Shown here: positions 48,207-57,543 of the stretch, in pieces
Layout of the letters: every line of letters starts with the position of its first letter
How positions within the stretch are numbered: the stretch's first letter is position 1
Assembly: GCA_964526295.1 (NCBI GenBank)
Contig: CAZGKW010000004.1
Span: 62,001-126,000, forward strand
Direction: 5' to 3'
Origin: CAZGKW01 sp964526295
GTDB lineage: Bacteria > Planctomycetota > Phycisphaerae > FEN-1346
Length of the DNA stretch: 64,000 bases
Position numbers and translations under genes: made by a program
Notes under the pieces: model-generated
Databases searched by the model: none
What the model was told of the DNA's origin: nothing
What the model saw: the letters and a program-made list of their open reading frames with translations, nothing else

Positions 48207-50630
48207 TCAGTTGTCCTCCTGGCCGGCGGTCCCTTCGTCGTCTGCCTTCTCCTCACCCCCGGGCCCCTCGGCCTCCTGGGGGGTGATGGCAAGCTTCCGG
48301 GGGGCCGAGAGGATCGTCTCGAGGTCGGCCCCTGCGAGGATGCCGATCCGCTCGCCGCCCTCGACCATGGCGTAACGGGCGGGCGTCCGGTCGAACAGCC
48401 GCCGGACCGCCGGGTCGACCTCCTTGCCGGAGACCAGCAACGTCGTGTCGCCTTCGTCGGTGCCTACCGTGACTTCCAGGGCGGGTTTGTCGAGGCCGAA
48501 CTTCCCGGGCTTCTCCGCCTCGTAATCGGCCCAGCGGACGACCTCCAGGCCGGCGCAGGCGGAGGCGAGGTCGCGGGCCGCATCGCCCTCGACCTTCTCG
48601 CCGCGGGCCCCCCCGGCGTCCCGCCGGTACCAGTCGCCGTCCTTCTTCACGAAGGCCTGCTGCCGATTCCCGGCCGCCACCAGCATCTCCTCGACGTCCC
48701 AGGAGGAAAAGTCGGTGAGCTTCTTCGGCAGCAGCTCGCCGGCGACCTCGTGCAGGACACGCTCGGCGACCTCGAAGACGAGGTCGCTGCCTGAGACGCG
48801 GCCGACGATCTCGCCGTCGGGCCGGACGGTCAGGTGAAGCGTGTGGACGGCCGGCTCGGCCCCCTCCTCCTCCGCCTTCTCCGTCACGGTGCAGACCACC
48901 TGGCCGGGACCCAGCCCGTACTCGCCGAAGTCGTCCGCCGCCGCCACGAACCGCTCCGGCCTCAGGAACACCAGCTCGTTCAGGAGGTCCTTGACGGCCT
49001 GCGCCTCGGCGTCGGCCTCGACCGGCCGCTTCATGGACCACTGGTCCTCGCCGGCCCGCCCCACCTCGACCGTGCGGTCGGGCGTCGTGACGGTGACGGT
49101 CTCGACGTCGTCGGGCTCGAGCTCCAGGACGTCCTTGGACGGGTAGGCGAGCCAGCCCTTGGTGTACCAGTCGAGCTCTTCCTCGTTGATACGTCCGACC
49201 CAGTCCTCGCGGACGTTCCGGACGCGGGACCCGGCCTTCTCGTCCAAAGCCAGGCGGAACCCCCGAGGGGCCGCCTCCCCCTCGAGCCGCAGCCGCACGC
49301 CCGGCGAATCGGCCGGCACGGTCTCGTCCGGGTCGGCGTCCTCGTCGAAGTAGACGACCTCCAGGCCCTTCAGCTCGTCCAGGAGCGAATCGACGGCCCC
49401 CTTGTCGGCCTTCATCTCCGCCCGGTCGGGCGGCTCCAGGTGCCACCTGCCGTCCTTCTTCGCCAGCTCGAATGCGCCGCTTGCGTTGCGGACCTCGATC
49501 GACTTGACGCGTCCCGTGTCGAGGGCCAGGACGTGCTTGTCGCGGAGGTCCTTGGCCGAACGGTCCAGCTCCTGGAGCTTGTCGGCGTCGACGCTGACGA
49601 TGGAACGGTCGTCGCCGGTCATGACGTGGACGGTCTCGCGTTTCATGTCGGCGAACGAGCCGAACTTCAGCGTGACGGCAACCTCCGGGGGGGGCGGCGC
49701 CGGTGCGGCTTGCTCGGCATCGTCGCCATCTCCCTCGTCGTCGGCGGCCTCGTCGGCCTTCTCCTTTTCAGGCGGCGTGCCCTTCTTCCACAGGGCGATC
49801 CTCAGGCGGGGCCCCGCCAAGCCGTAGCGCGACAGGTCCTCCACCCCGTCGGCGATGAACTCCTTGATCCGGAGGTTGAGCGTCTCGCGGACCAGCTCGT
49901 CGGTCGCCTCGGGATCGGCCCGGGCCGTCAGAGGCTCGACGAGGAGCCACCGGTCCTTGTCCTCCTCGGACCGCTCCAGTCGGACCTTGCCCTGCGGCCC
50001 CTCCAGGTCGATCCGTACGAGATCGTCGCGGACGAGGTCCACGAGTTCGCGGCTTCGGTACTCCGCGACGGGCTTGCTGACGCGCTCCAGCAGGTCGTCG
50101 GAGTTGAGGACCTGGGCCTTGTTGCCCTCATCCAGGCGGACGTAAAGGCGGTTCCCGAAAGGCGTGGCCTTGCCCACGTCGATGGTGACCGTCCGGGCCT
50201 CCTTCTCGTCGGTCGCCTTGAGGCCGACGGTGACGCGGTAGCGGGGCTCCGAGAGGCCGAGCGATGCGGGGTCGGCGGCGCCGGGCCCCGTCAGGTCTCG
50301 GGCCTGGCGGTACCTGGCCTCGACGGCGGCCCGGGCGAGCTGGCGGGCCTGGTACTCGTCGGCCAGGGCCGACACCGGCTCCAGCAGCCGCCACTTCCCG
50401 TCCGTCTGCTCCAGGGCGAGCCTCTCGACGAACTCGCCGTCCTCGCCCCGCTCCAGCACGGCGACCGTCAGGACGTCCTCGACCGCGGCGTCCTGGACGA
50501 GGGCCTGCTCGCCGCCCTCCTCCTCGGGCTTGTCCGGCTTCTCGCCCGTCAGGCGGTCCCAGAAGACGACGATCACGACGGCCACGCCGATGGCCAGAAT
50601 GGCCAGGATCAACGTGGTGGTGTAACGCAT
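48207..50630 (-). CDS. DUF4340 protein of a gliding-type ABC exporter operon
   Basis: 807-aa protein with one N-terminal membrane helix (LILAILAIGVAVVIVVFW) and a long extracytoplasmic part. At least three DUF4340-type units are seen, each like WRLLEPVSALADEYQARQLA or W-x-L/W-S-M..P followed by KDLLNELVFLRPERFV. An Ala/Glu/Asp/Pro-rich insert lies around residue 300. GGAGAGAGG precedes the ATG at 50630. It is the last gene after an ATPase, permease and GldG-like component. DUF4340 proteins are regular partners of such exporters in several phyla; function is not known. Confidence 0.85.
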   Translation of the reverse strand: MRYTTTLILAILAIGVAVVIVVFWDRLTGEKPDKPEEEGGEQALVQDAAVEDVLTVAVLERGEDGEFVERLALEQTDGKWRLLEPVSALADEYQARQLARAAVEARYRQARDLTGPGAADPASLGLSEPRYRVTVGLKATDEKEARTVTIDVGKATPFGNRLYVRLDEGNKAQVLNSDDLLERVSKPVAEYRSRELVDLVRDDLVRIDLEGPQGKVRLERSEEDKDRWLLVEPLTARADPEATDELVRETLNLRIKEFIADGVEDLSRYGLAGPRLRIALWKKGTPPEKEKADEAADDEGDGDDAEQAAPAPPPPEVAVTLKFGSFADMKRETVHVMTGDDRSIVSVDADKLQELDRSAKDLRDKHVLALDTGRVKSIEVRNASGAFELAKKDGRWHLEPPDRAEMKADKGAVDSLLDELKGLEVVYFDEDADPDETVPADSPGVRLRLEGEAAPRGFRLALDEKAGSRVRNVREDWVGRINEEELDWYTKGWLAYPSKDVLELEPDDVETVTVTTPDRTVEVGRAGEDQWSMKRPVEADAEAQAVKDLLNELVFLRPERFVAAADDFGEYGLGPGQVVCTVTEKAEEEGAEPAVHTLHLTVRPDGEIVGRVSGSDLVFEVAERVLHEVAGELLPKKLTDFSSWDVEEMLVAAGNRQQAFVKKDGDWYRRDAGGARGEKVEGDAARDLASACAGLEVVRWADYEAEKPGKFGLDKPALEVTVGTDEGDTTLLVSGKEVDPAVRRLFDRTPARYAMVEGGERIGILAGADLETILSAPRKLAITPQEAEGPGGEEKADDEGTAGQEDN

Positions 50631-50709
50631 AGCCTCTCTCCTTGCCCCGGCGTCCGGGCCGGGCACTGAACCGCCCGGAACGACCCCGCGCCCGGACGGC
50701 GGGCCGGCC

Positions 50710-53064
50710 CTATCGACGCCGCACGACCAGTACGACGATACCGATCACCGTCACCAGCACGACGGGCCCGAGGACGATGCCACCGATCTGCACCAGCAAC
50801 GGCTGGGGCACCTCGCCCGTCCGCCGGGCGTCCATTGCGTCCGTGCTGACCGCCAGAAGCTCGTCCTGTCCGAGGGTCCAGAGGGCGGCGTTGACGAACA
50901 GCTCGGCGTTGCCCGGATAGGCGATGATATCGCGGGTGGCCCCGCCGCCCACGGCGTACCGGTAGGAATAGAATGCCACGTCGTCCATGGCGAAGTTGCT
51001 GTCGCCGAAGACGACGATCCGCTGTTCGGCATCGCCCACCGACCGTGTGACGGCGACGGCGAGCGGCACGGGGTTGCCCTGGCGCATCTCGCCGGGCAGG
51101 AAGAACGGCACCACGATCAGGGCAAGCGCCGCCACGGCACAGACGATCGTCGTCACGCGCCAGCTCCTGCCCGTCCCGCCGGACCAGAGCACGAACCCCC
51201 CGACCGCCACGATCCCCAGGATCGCCCCGACCACCCGTGTCAGCACCTGCAAGACGACCGTTCGGGGGGTGAAAGCCATCCCCGGCTCGACCGGAACGAT
51301 GTCCTCCTCGGGGTCTCGCTGGGCGCTGCGGGTCCGGAGGCTCATGGGGGCCGTCTCGGCCCAGTAGTCGGGCCCCGCCGGCAACAGGACGAGCGGTTCG
51401 ACGTGCACGCCCTCCGGCAGGTCCTCCTCGGGCATCACGGGGACGGCCTCCAGGAACACCGACGGCAGGGCCCCGAGCGAGCGGGTGACCGGGGCCGAGG
51501 TGTAGTCCTTGACCTCGATCTGCGGGGCCGCCGCCTCCGTGCCCGCCGCGTCGACGACCTGCCAGCGGACGGCGACGGCCTCGGTCTTGGCGTCCAGGCC
51601 GAGGTCCTCAAACAGGTCGCTGTAAGGCACCTGAGGGGTCATGAAGCCGGCATGTTCGGCCAGGACGACGGCCGGGGTGCCCGCCTCGATGGCATCGAGG
51701 GCCGGCTCGTAGGCCTGGGGCTGCGGGGGCGGCGTGGGGCGCTGCGGGTTCTGCGGTGCCGGCGGGACGAGGACGAGGACTGACTCGGACGCCTTCTCGG
51801 GGGTGGGCATCTCGGAGGCGCTCAGGACGTCCCAGTCCTCGACGATGAAGTTCTCGTCGCGGAGCCGCTCGGCCATCCGCGAGTACGGCCCGCCCCAGCC
51901 GGTGGCGGGGGCCCCGTGCGTCACGAACAGCACCGCCGGCTTGGTCGGCTTGGAAACGGCGAGGACGGCGGCGGTAACGGCCCGCTCGCCGCCGAAGTAG
52001 CCGGCGTCGCCCTCGACGGGGTTCGGACGCTGCCGCCACACGTCCTCCGGCCCGAGGACCTGGACCTCTTCCGGGCCTCGGATCAGGAGGAACTTGGCCT
52101 GGTGCTCGAACCGCTGCTTGATGTCGTCGAACTTGTCCTCGGTCTGCTCTTCGAGCTCGGCCTTCAGGGCCTTGGCCCGGTCGCGAAGGGGCCCGTACCG
52201 CTCGGCGGCCGTGCGGAGGAACGTGTTGACGGGCTCGGGCAACGGTCCGTCCAGTTCGCCCGCTTCGCCCCTCGTGAGGAGCCCCTCATAGAACTCCACG
52301 AACTGGTCGAAGAGGCCGATGACGGTGGTGGTCAGCGACCGGGCCCGGTCGAGCGTGGCCTCCTTCTCGGTTACACCCAGCAGTTGCTCCATCACCCGTC
52401 GCCGGGCCTCCTCGGCCTCCTGGGAGAGCTGGGACAGCTCGGTCGCCGCCGCCTGGAGATTGACGAACAGGCCCCGAGGAGGCGTCGGCTCGATCTCGGT
52501 GAAGCCCTGCATCGACGCGATTTCCTGGTTGATGAACGCATCCAGTTCGTCCCGGAACGTCTGGAACTTCTGCACCAGGTCCTCGGTCCGCCTGAAGTCT
52601 TCGCTGAACGCCTGCTGAAGGTCCGACAGGTACGCCTTGGCCTCGTCCGGGTCGAACGGATCCACCACGCGGACCGTCACGCGGTCGCTGGAGGCGGCAT
52701 AGCGGTCGATCAGCTCCTTCAGGCGGTCGTACTCCAGCTCATCGACGCGGAGGAGCTCCGGCGTGGGATAGACCGATTCGTCCGGGTCGGGGTAGACGAA
52801 GTCCAGCGAGACGGCGGTATCGAGGGTCTCCAGGGCCCGCTGCGTCCGTTCGCTGAGGCTGTATCGGCCGGAGGCCGTCCAGTCGCTCTGCCACCTCTCG
52901 CCGATGAACGCGACCGACAGCCACACGATGGCCACGGTCAGGACGGCCGCCAGCACGATGGCCACGGCGACGTTCGACCCGTAGCGGACCCACCGCTGCT
53001 CGCGGGACAGGGGGACACCCGCCGGGCCGGGACCCGGGGCCGGTCGTTCCTTGTTTACCGCCAT
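50710..53064 (-). CDS. GldG-like ABC transporter auxiliary protein
   Basis: 784-aa membrane protein of the gliding-motility-associated / ABC_transp_aux family. An N-terminal helix (about 28-52) is followed by a long periplasmic region with a coiled coil (about 170-300, LSQLSQEAEEARRRVMEQ), a PVLFVTHGAPATGW sub-domain, a Pro/Gln-rich spacer (VLVPPAPQNPQRP), and C-terminal helices. It starts at ATG 53064 (GGAGAG upstream) and overlaps the permease gene by 10 nt. Length and topology match GldG relatives, but no gliding machinery is in the window. Confidence 0.85.
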   Translation of the reverse strand: MAVNKERPAPGPGPAGVPLSREQRWVRYGSNVAVAIVLAAVLTVAIVWLSVAFIGERWQSDWTASGRYSLSERTQRALETLDTAVSLDFVYPDPDESVYPTPELLRVDELEYDRLKELIDRYAASSDRVTVRVVDPFDPDEAKAYLSDLQQAFSEDFRRTEDLVQKFQTFRDELDAFINQEIASMQGFTEIEPTPPRGLFVNLQAAATELSQLSQEAEEARRRVMEQLLGVTEKEATLDRARSLTTTVIGLFDQFVEFYEGLLTRGEAGELDGPLPEPVNTFLRTAAERYGPLRDRAKALKAELEEQTEDKFDDIKQRFEHQAKFLLIRGPEEVQVLGPEDVWRQRPNPVEGDAGYFGGERAVTAAVLAVSKPTKPAVLFVTHGAPATGWGGPYSRMAERLRDENFIVEDWDVLSASEMPTPEKASESVLVLVPPAPQNPQRPTPPPQPQAYEPALDAIEAGTPAVVLAEHAGFMTPQVPYSDLFEDLGLDAKTEAVAVRWQVVDAAGTEAAAPQIEVKDYTSAPVTRSLGALPSVFLEAVPVMPEEDLPEGVHVEPLVLLPAGPDYWAETAPMSLRTRSAQRDPEEDIVPVEPGMAFTPRTVVLQVLTRVVGAILGIVAVGGFVLWSGGTGRSWRVTTIVCAVAALALIVVPFFLPGEMRQGNPVPLAVAVTRSVGDAEQRIVVFGDSNFAMDDVAFYSYRYAVGGGATRDIIAYPGNAELFVNAALWTLGQDELLAVSTDAMDARRTGEVPQPLLVQIGGIVLGPVVLVTVIGIVVLVVRRR

Positions 53065-53780
53065 CGTCGACTCTCCAGAATCTTGACCGTCACGAACAGA
53101 ACGAACGCCGTCACCACGACGAAATAGATCACGTGCACCAGGCCCACGAGCCCCTCGCTGAAGCCCTGGTAGTGGGCGGGGATCGAGACTTGCTGGAGGA
53201 CCCCCCGCCAGGGAGACGGCAACTGCCGGGCGATCGGCCACATCAGGATCAGCGCCAGCAGGATCGAAAACGCCACCACCGCCGCGATCACCTGGTTACG
53301 CGTCAGGCTCGAGGCGAAAAGGCCCACCGCGATGTACAGCGCCCCCTGAAACGCCAGGCCCAGGTAGCCGCTCGCGATCGGCCCGTAGATCGGGTCGGCG
53401 AACGCCTCCAGGAACCCCACGTAGATCAGCGTCGGAACGAGCATCACCAGGAACACGACCCAGCAGCCGAGGAACTTGCCCAGGACCACCTGGACGTCGG
53501 TCACGGGCGCGGTCATCAGCGTCTCGATGGTGCCGCTTCGGTGCTCCTCCGAGAGCGACCGCATCGTCAGCAGGGCCGCCACGACCGGCAGGACGACGAT
53601 CGTCACGACGCCGAAGGAGAACAGGGCCCGCATGTCGGCCTGGGCCCCCCGGTTGAAAGGCCCCACCAGGACGAGCCAGCCGCCCGAGAGGAGCAGGAAG
53701 ATCGCCATCGCCACGTACGCGATCGGGCTGGTGAAATAGGACCCGACCTCTCGCCGGACCAGGACCAGGACGTTCCGCAT
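53055..53780 (-). CDS. GldF-like ABC-2 permease
   Basis: 241-aa integral membrane permease with about six helices: ELGSYF-like VGSYFTSPIAYVAMAIFLLL, MRSLSEEHRSGTIETLMTAPVTD (the classic ABC-2 motif) and C-terminal LALILMWPIARQL and VIYFVVVTAFVLF. GGGAGGAA precedes the ATG at 53780. It couples to the ATPase upstream and overlaps the GldG-like gene by 10 nt, so the three function as a unit. Confidence 0.92.
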   Translation of the reverse strand: MRNVLVLVRREVGSYFTSPIAYVAMAIFLLLSGGWLVLVGPFNRGAQADMRALFSFGVVTIVVLPVVAALLTMRSLSEEHRSGTIETLMTAPVTDVQVVLGKFLGCWVVFLVMLVPTLIYVGFLEAFADPIYGPIASGYLGLAFQGALYIAVGLFASSLTRNQVIAAVVAFSILLALILMWPIARQLPSPWRGVLQQVSIPAHYQGFSEGLVGLVHVIYFVVVTAFVLFVTVKILESRRWR

Positions 53781-53857
53781 CGTTCGGATTCCTCCCGCTT
53801 TCGCCATCGGCGACCCGCCGGGCGCCGGCGGTTTCGGCCTCCGTCAGGCCGGCCGGC

Positions 53858-54829
53858 TCAGGCGGCGACCGGCTGCTCCAACTCGCCCGACGTGACCGTC
53901 AGGTACAGGTCCTCGATGGTGGGCACGACGCGGTGGATTTCGCGGACGGCCCAGCCCCGCTGGTTCGCCAGACCGGCCAGGGCTTGCCGAGGGTCGGCGT
54001 CGCCCTCGGGCGAGGCGGTGAACCGGACCCACCCGCCGTCGAGGTCCTCCCGCTCGGCCGACGCCACGCCCCGGGCCGACCCGATCGCCCGGGCCATCTC
54101 GGCCGGCCCGTCCGAGTCCGACCGGACCTCCAGGACGATCCGGTGCCGGGCCGCCATGCCCCGACGCAGCTCCTCGATGCTCCCGGCGGCCGCGATCCGG
54201 CCCCGGGCGATGATCACCAGGTGCGAGCAGGTTCGCTCGACCTCCGGCAGGATGTGGCTCGACAAGAGCACCGTGTGCTTCTCGCCGAGGGCCCCGATCA
54301 GCCGCCGGACCTCCTGCATCTGTGACGGATCGAGCCCGATCGTCGGCTCGTCCAGAATCAGCACCGGCGGATCGCCTATCAGGGCGTCCGCCAGGCCCAC
54401 CCGCTGCCGGTAGCCCTTGGAAAGCTGCCCGATCAGCCGCCGACGGACGTCCGTCAGCCAGCACCGCTGGACCACCCGGTCGATCTCCTTGCGGCGCTCC
54501 TTGCCCCGCACGCCCTTCAGCGCCGCCCGGAACGCGAGGTATTCGTTCACACGCATCTCGGGGTACAACGGCACGCTCTCGGGCATGTAGCCGATCGACC
54601 GCCGAAGCGCCAGGCTGTCGGTGAACGCATCGTGGCCGTTGATGGCCGCCCGGCCGCTGGTGGCCGGCATGAAACCGGTCAGGACCCGAAGCGTCGTGCT
54701 CTTGCCCGCCCCGTTCGGGCCGAGGAACCCGACGATCTGGCCCTCCCGGACCTCGAACGACACCCGGTCCAGCGCCAGCGTCGAGCCGTACCACTTCGTC
54801 AAATTCTCCACTTCGATCATCGCAGCCAC
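53858..54829 (-). CDS. GldA-like ABC ATPase
   Basis: 323-aa ATPase. Walker A GPNGAGKS (37-44), Q-loop MPESVPLY, signature LSKGYRQRVGLA, Walker B LILDEPTIGLDP and LLSSHILPE (H-loop) are intact; the C-terminal 90 residues resemble the DUF4162-type tail. GTG 54829 is chosen because AGGAGG is 7 nt upstream; the ATG at 54820 is 16 nt from it. It leads the operon ATPase-permease-GldG-DUF4340, about 6.6 kb, with a good promoter upstream. Confidence 0.92.
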   Translation of the reverse strand: MAAMIEVENLTKWYGSTLALDRVSFEVREGQIVGFLGPNGAGKSTTLRVLTGFMPATSGRAAINGHDAFTDSLALRRSIGYMPESVPLYPEMRVNEYLAFRAALKGVRGKERRKEIDRVVQRCWLTDVRRRLIGQLSKGYRQRVGLADALIGDPPVLILDEPTIGLDPSQMQEVRRLIGALGEKHTVLLSSHILPEVERTCSHLVIIARGRIAAAGSIEELRRGMAARHRIVLEVRSDSDGPAEMARAIGSARGVASAEREDLDGGWVRFTASPEGDADPRQALAGLANQRGWAVREIHRVVPTIEDLYLTVTSGELEQPVAA

Positions 54830-54874
54830 GTAGGGTCCTCCTAGCACGGGCAGGGGCACAACCCCGGACCCAAG

Positions 54875-54903
54875 AAGGTACGAAGTCTCCGCTCTCCTGT
54901 CAA
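54875..54903 (-). promoter_or_regulatory. Promoter of the ABC-exporter operon
   Basis: Minus-strand TTGACA (54903-54898), 17 bp spacer, TACCTT (54880-54875). Predicted leader is about 39 nt. Confidence 0.65.
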
Positions 54904-54982
54904 GCCCTGGCAGGCACACAACTTGCGGACAGCCAACGGCGCCGGCGGACCCAACGCACGCGCCGATGGCCGGCAAGCGCCC

Positions 54983-55714
54983 TCATAGCAGGTCACGGAC
55001 GTCTCCCAGGCGGCTGACGGTGATGCAGTCGTCATGCTGCGACTCGTTCCGCCGATCGACCAGGACCGCCCGCATCCCCAGCCGCCGGGCACCCACGACG
55101 TCGGCCCAGTAATCGTCTCCGACGTGGACGGCACGCCCGGGCGAGCAATTCAGGGCCGACAGGGCCCTGAGGAAGACCTCCCGATGGGGCTTGGCGGACC
55201 CGACCGCCTCGCTGGCCACGATCACGTCGAAGTACTTCGCCAGGTCCCGCTCCTTCAGGTACTCCGGCAAGTCGCGGGTCCAGTTGCTGATGACACCCAG
55301 GCGAAAGCCCCGCGCCCGAAGCACGTCGAGCAGGCCGACCACGTCGGGGTCGACCGTCTCCTCGACCTGGGCTTCGATCTGGCGGGTGGCCTGGAACAGG
55401 GCCCCCTCCAGGGCCTCGCCCCGCAGGTCCAGGTCCAGCTCCCCGGCCAGGTGGTCGAGCCACATGCGGCTGGCTTCGAAGGGCTTCAGGCCGGACGCGT
55501 AGTGCCGCCGACGCCGCGACACCGCGTGCCGGGCCCGGTCGTTGGCCCGGACGACCTGGTCCCGCGTGAGGTCGTAGCCGATCCACCGGAGGGCCGCGAC
55601 AAGCGTATCGAGCCGCCCGAGGTCGGCACAGACGAGCGTCCCGCCGACGTCGAAGAAGACGGCGTCGACGTCGCGGAGCTTCTCGCTGCCGCCGGATGAC
55701 CTAAGGATTGCCAT
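54983..55714 (-). CDS. HAD-superfamily hydrolase
   Basis: 243-aa HAD enzyme of the sugar-phosphatase/noncanonical group: motif I FFDVGGTL, motif II VISNWT, and motif IV VGDDYWADVVGA, with a helical cap between residues 40 and 110. The second motif I aspartate is glycine, as in a known FDVGGT subset, so phosphatase activity is possible but less certain. The start overlaps the end of nfi by 14 nt. Last gene of the exbB-led minus-strand block. Confidence 0.85.
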   Translation of the reverse strand: MAILRSSGGSEKLRDVDAVFFDVGGTLVCADLGRLDTLVAALRWIGYDLTRDQVVRANDRARHAVSRRRRHYASGLKPFEASRMWLDHLAGELDLDLRGEALEGALFQATRQIEAQVEETVDPDVVGLLDVLRARGFRLGVISNWTRDLPEYLKERDLAKYFDVIVASEAVGSAKPHREVFLRALSALNCSPGRAVHVGDDYWADVVGARRLGMRAVLVDRRNESQHDDCITVSRLGDVRDLL

Positions 55715-56396
55715 GGACCGCCAGCTCGCGCTTGTATTCCGTGACGAGGCGATGGGCCTCGCGGATGGGCTCGGGCAAACGGTATCGCGGGGCCGCCGCC
55801 AGGACCCACCGCTCGCAGCTCTTCAGGTCGATGCCGTGTCCCACCGACACGAACACGGGTTTAACCCCGGCTCGTGTCCTGAGGACCGTGCCGATTCGCT
55901 CGCCCTCATCCATGAGGGCGGCCCGGCCGCCGCGGGACTCGGCGGGCCGGCGACGGACTGTGCCGACGAGGCGGCCCTTCGCGCAGCCGATCGTCGGGAC
56001 CGGCACCGCCAGCCCCACGTGGCTCGCCAGGCCCATCCGGCGCGGGTGGGCCCTGCCCTGGCCGTCACAGATCAGGACGTCCGGCACGATGCGGAGCCGC
56101 CCCAGGGCCTTCAGCACCACCGGCGCCTCGCGGAACGACAGGCACCCCGGCACGTAGGGCCACGTCGCCCGCATGGCCGCCCGACTTACCTCCAGCACCT
56201 CGAAGTTCGCCAGCCGCATCACCACGAGCACGGCCGCGATCGTCTCGTCGCGCTTCCCGGCCGAGACGTCCGCCGCCGCGACCGTCTCGACCCGCTCCAG
56301 AGGCGGTCCGCACGCCACCTTCGACGCCAGACGCCTCTGGAGCTCGACGGCTTCGCGGTACGGCACGTCCCAGTGGTGGAGCCGGCGGACCTTCAT
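55701..56396 (-). CDS. nfi: Endonuclease V
   Basis: 231-aa nuclease that nicks one nucleotide beyond deaminated purines (inosine) in DNA. Catalytic residues fit the family: Asp43 in AAADVSAGK, the wedge motif YVPGCLSFREAPVV with Glu90, and Asp111 in LICDGQGRAHPRRMG; TIGCAKGRLVG supplies the conserved Lys. The ATG at 56396 overlaps the upstream stop (ATGA). It is unusual in an envelope-type operon, and may have been captured by chance. Confidence 0.93.
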   Translation of the reverse strand: MKVRRLHHWDVPYREAVELQRRLASKVACGPPLERVETVAAADVSAGKRDETIAAVLVVMRLANFEVLEVSRAAMRATWPYVPGCLSFREAPVVLKALGRLRIVPDVLICDGQGRAHPRRMGLASHVGLAVPVPTIGCAKGRLVGTVRRRPAESRGGRAALMDEGERIGTVLRTRAGVKPVFVSVGHGIDLKSCERWVLAAAPRYRLPEPIREAHRLVTEYKRELAVHGNP

Positions 56397-57508
56397 TCGG
56401 ACGGCTCGCGATGGGGCCGGACCCGGTCGCCCGGCGCCGTTGGAGACGCGTCTTCCTTCGGGGCGTCCTTGACCTTCTTCAGGACCACGTCGTCCCAGTA
56501 GACCACCCCGGCCGACAGGTAGGCGTACAGGTCCACCTTGAGGAAGGCGGGCAGGTGCTCGGGACGCGTGGCGCCCGGGATGAACGTCGCCTCGACCGTC
56601 TGCCACTCGCCCCGCGGGCTCTTCGGGTGGACCTGTCGTCGGTAGGTCTCCCGCCGCTGGGCGGGGTAGCCCTCCATCGGCGGGAACGCGTGGTAGCCCT
56701 TCAGGAAGATCTTCAGGGCCGGGCCCATCGACTTGACGCGGCAGGAGAAGCGGTACGTAGCGTGCGGCTCGATGGCGATCCAGTCGCTGTAGTAGTCGAG
56801 GCCATAGGTGACGGCGGTCGAGCCCTTCATGCGGAACTTCAGGACCTTGCCCGCCCCGTCGGGGTCCGGGGCCCATTCCATCTGGCCCTCGAGGGGCTGC
56901 CAGTGGGCGGGACCGGTGCCGGCCTCATTGGCCGCCTCGAAGCCGGGGTTCCTCACCAGGTTCGGCCCCTCGCGCCATCGCCGCTCGGCCTCCGGGTCGG
57001 GCGGGGCCGAGGCCGGCTCGGGCGACAGGCCCAGCACCTCCCGCACCGCCTTGGCCATCTCCTGGGGGATGATCTGGTGGTACCCGCAGACGTAGGTCTT
57101 ATCGAACCCCGGCGAGCCGGGGCCGCCGGCCCGGTCCGGAAGGGCGTGGACCGCGACGATGCGGATGCGGTAATCGCGATCGACGCCCTCGGCCCGGCCG
57201 ACGACGACCACGTCGGCCAGGAACAGGTCGCGGGCGAGCCGGCGAAGCTCCTCGGGCGACGTCTCGACCGTCGGATTCCGCCCTTCGAGGGCGTCGGTGA
57301 CGCTGGTCGGGTCGTAGACGACCGCCCCCAGGCGGCGGGCCTTGTTGCGGAGCATCAGGCCGAGGTGCTCGCCGAGGCCCTCTTCCTCGGCGGCGATCGG
57401 GAGGACGACGATCGACGTGCCCCGCGCCGGGCGGGGCAGCTCGGCGCCTGAGGCGACGCCGAGCGCGGCCAAGGCGCACGTCGCCATGACCATCCACCCG
57501 TGTCGCAT
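56393..57508 (-). CDS. Secreted protein with LpoB-like and carbohydrate-binding-type domains
   Basis: 371 aa with signal about 1-22 (MVMATCALAALGVASGA). Residues about 29-165 follow the CsgG/LpoB-like pattern of an envelope lipoprotein domain (IVVLPIAAEEEGLGEHLGLML, YDPTSVTDAL). Residues about 182-346 begin PNLVRNPGFEAANEAGTGP and end WDDVVLKKV, the layout of a family-4/9 carbohydrate-binding jelly roll. GAGAGG is 10 nt upstream. It lies 35 nt downstream of the 588-aa protein. No catalytic motif was found. Confidence 0.72.
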   Translation of the reverse strand: MRHGWMVMATCALAALGVASGAELPRPARGTSIVVLPIAAEEEGLGEHLGLMLRNKARRLGAVVYDPTSVTDALEGRNPTVETSPEELRRLARDLFLADVVVVGRAEGVDRDYRIRIVAVHALPDRAGGPGSPGFDKTYVCGYHQIIPQEMAKAVREVLGLSPEPASAPPDPEAERRWREGPNLVRNPGFEAANEAGTGPAHWQPLEGQMEWAPDPDGAGKVLKFRMKGSTAVTYGLDYYSDWIAIEPHATYRFSCRVKSMGPALKIFLKGYHAFPPMEGYPAQRRETYRRQVHPKSPRGEWQTVEATFIPGATRPEHLPAFLKVDLYAYLSAGVVYWDDVVLKKVKDAPKEDASPTAPGDRVRPHREPSE

Positions 57509-57543
57509 CAGGGTCGTGCCTCTCGCCGGCCGGGCGTGCGCCC

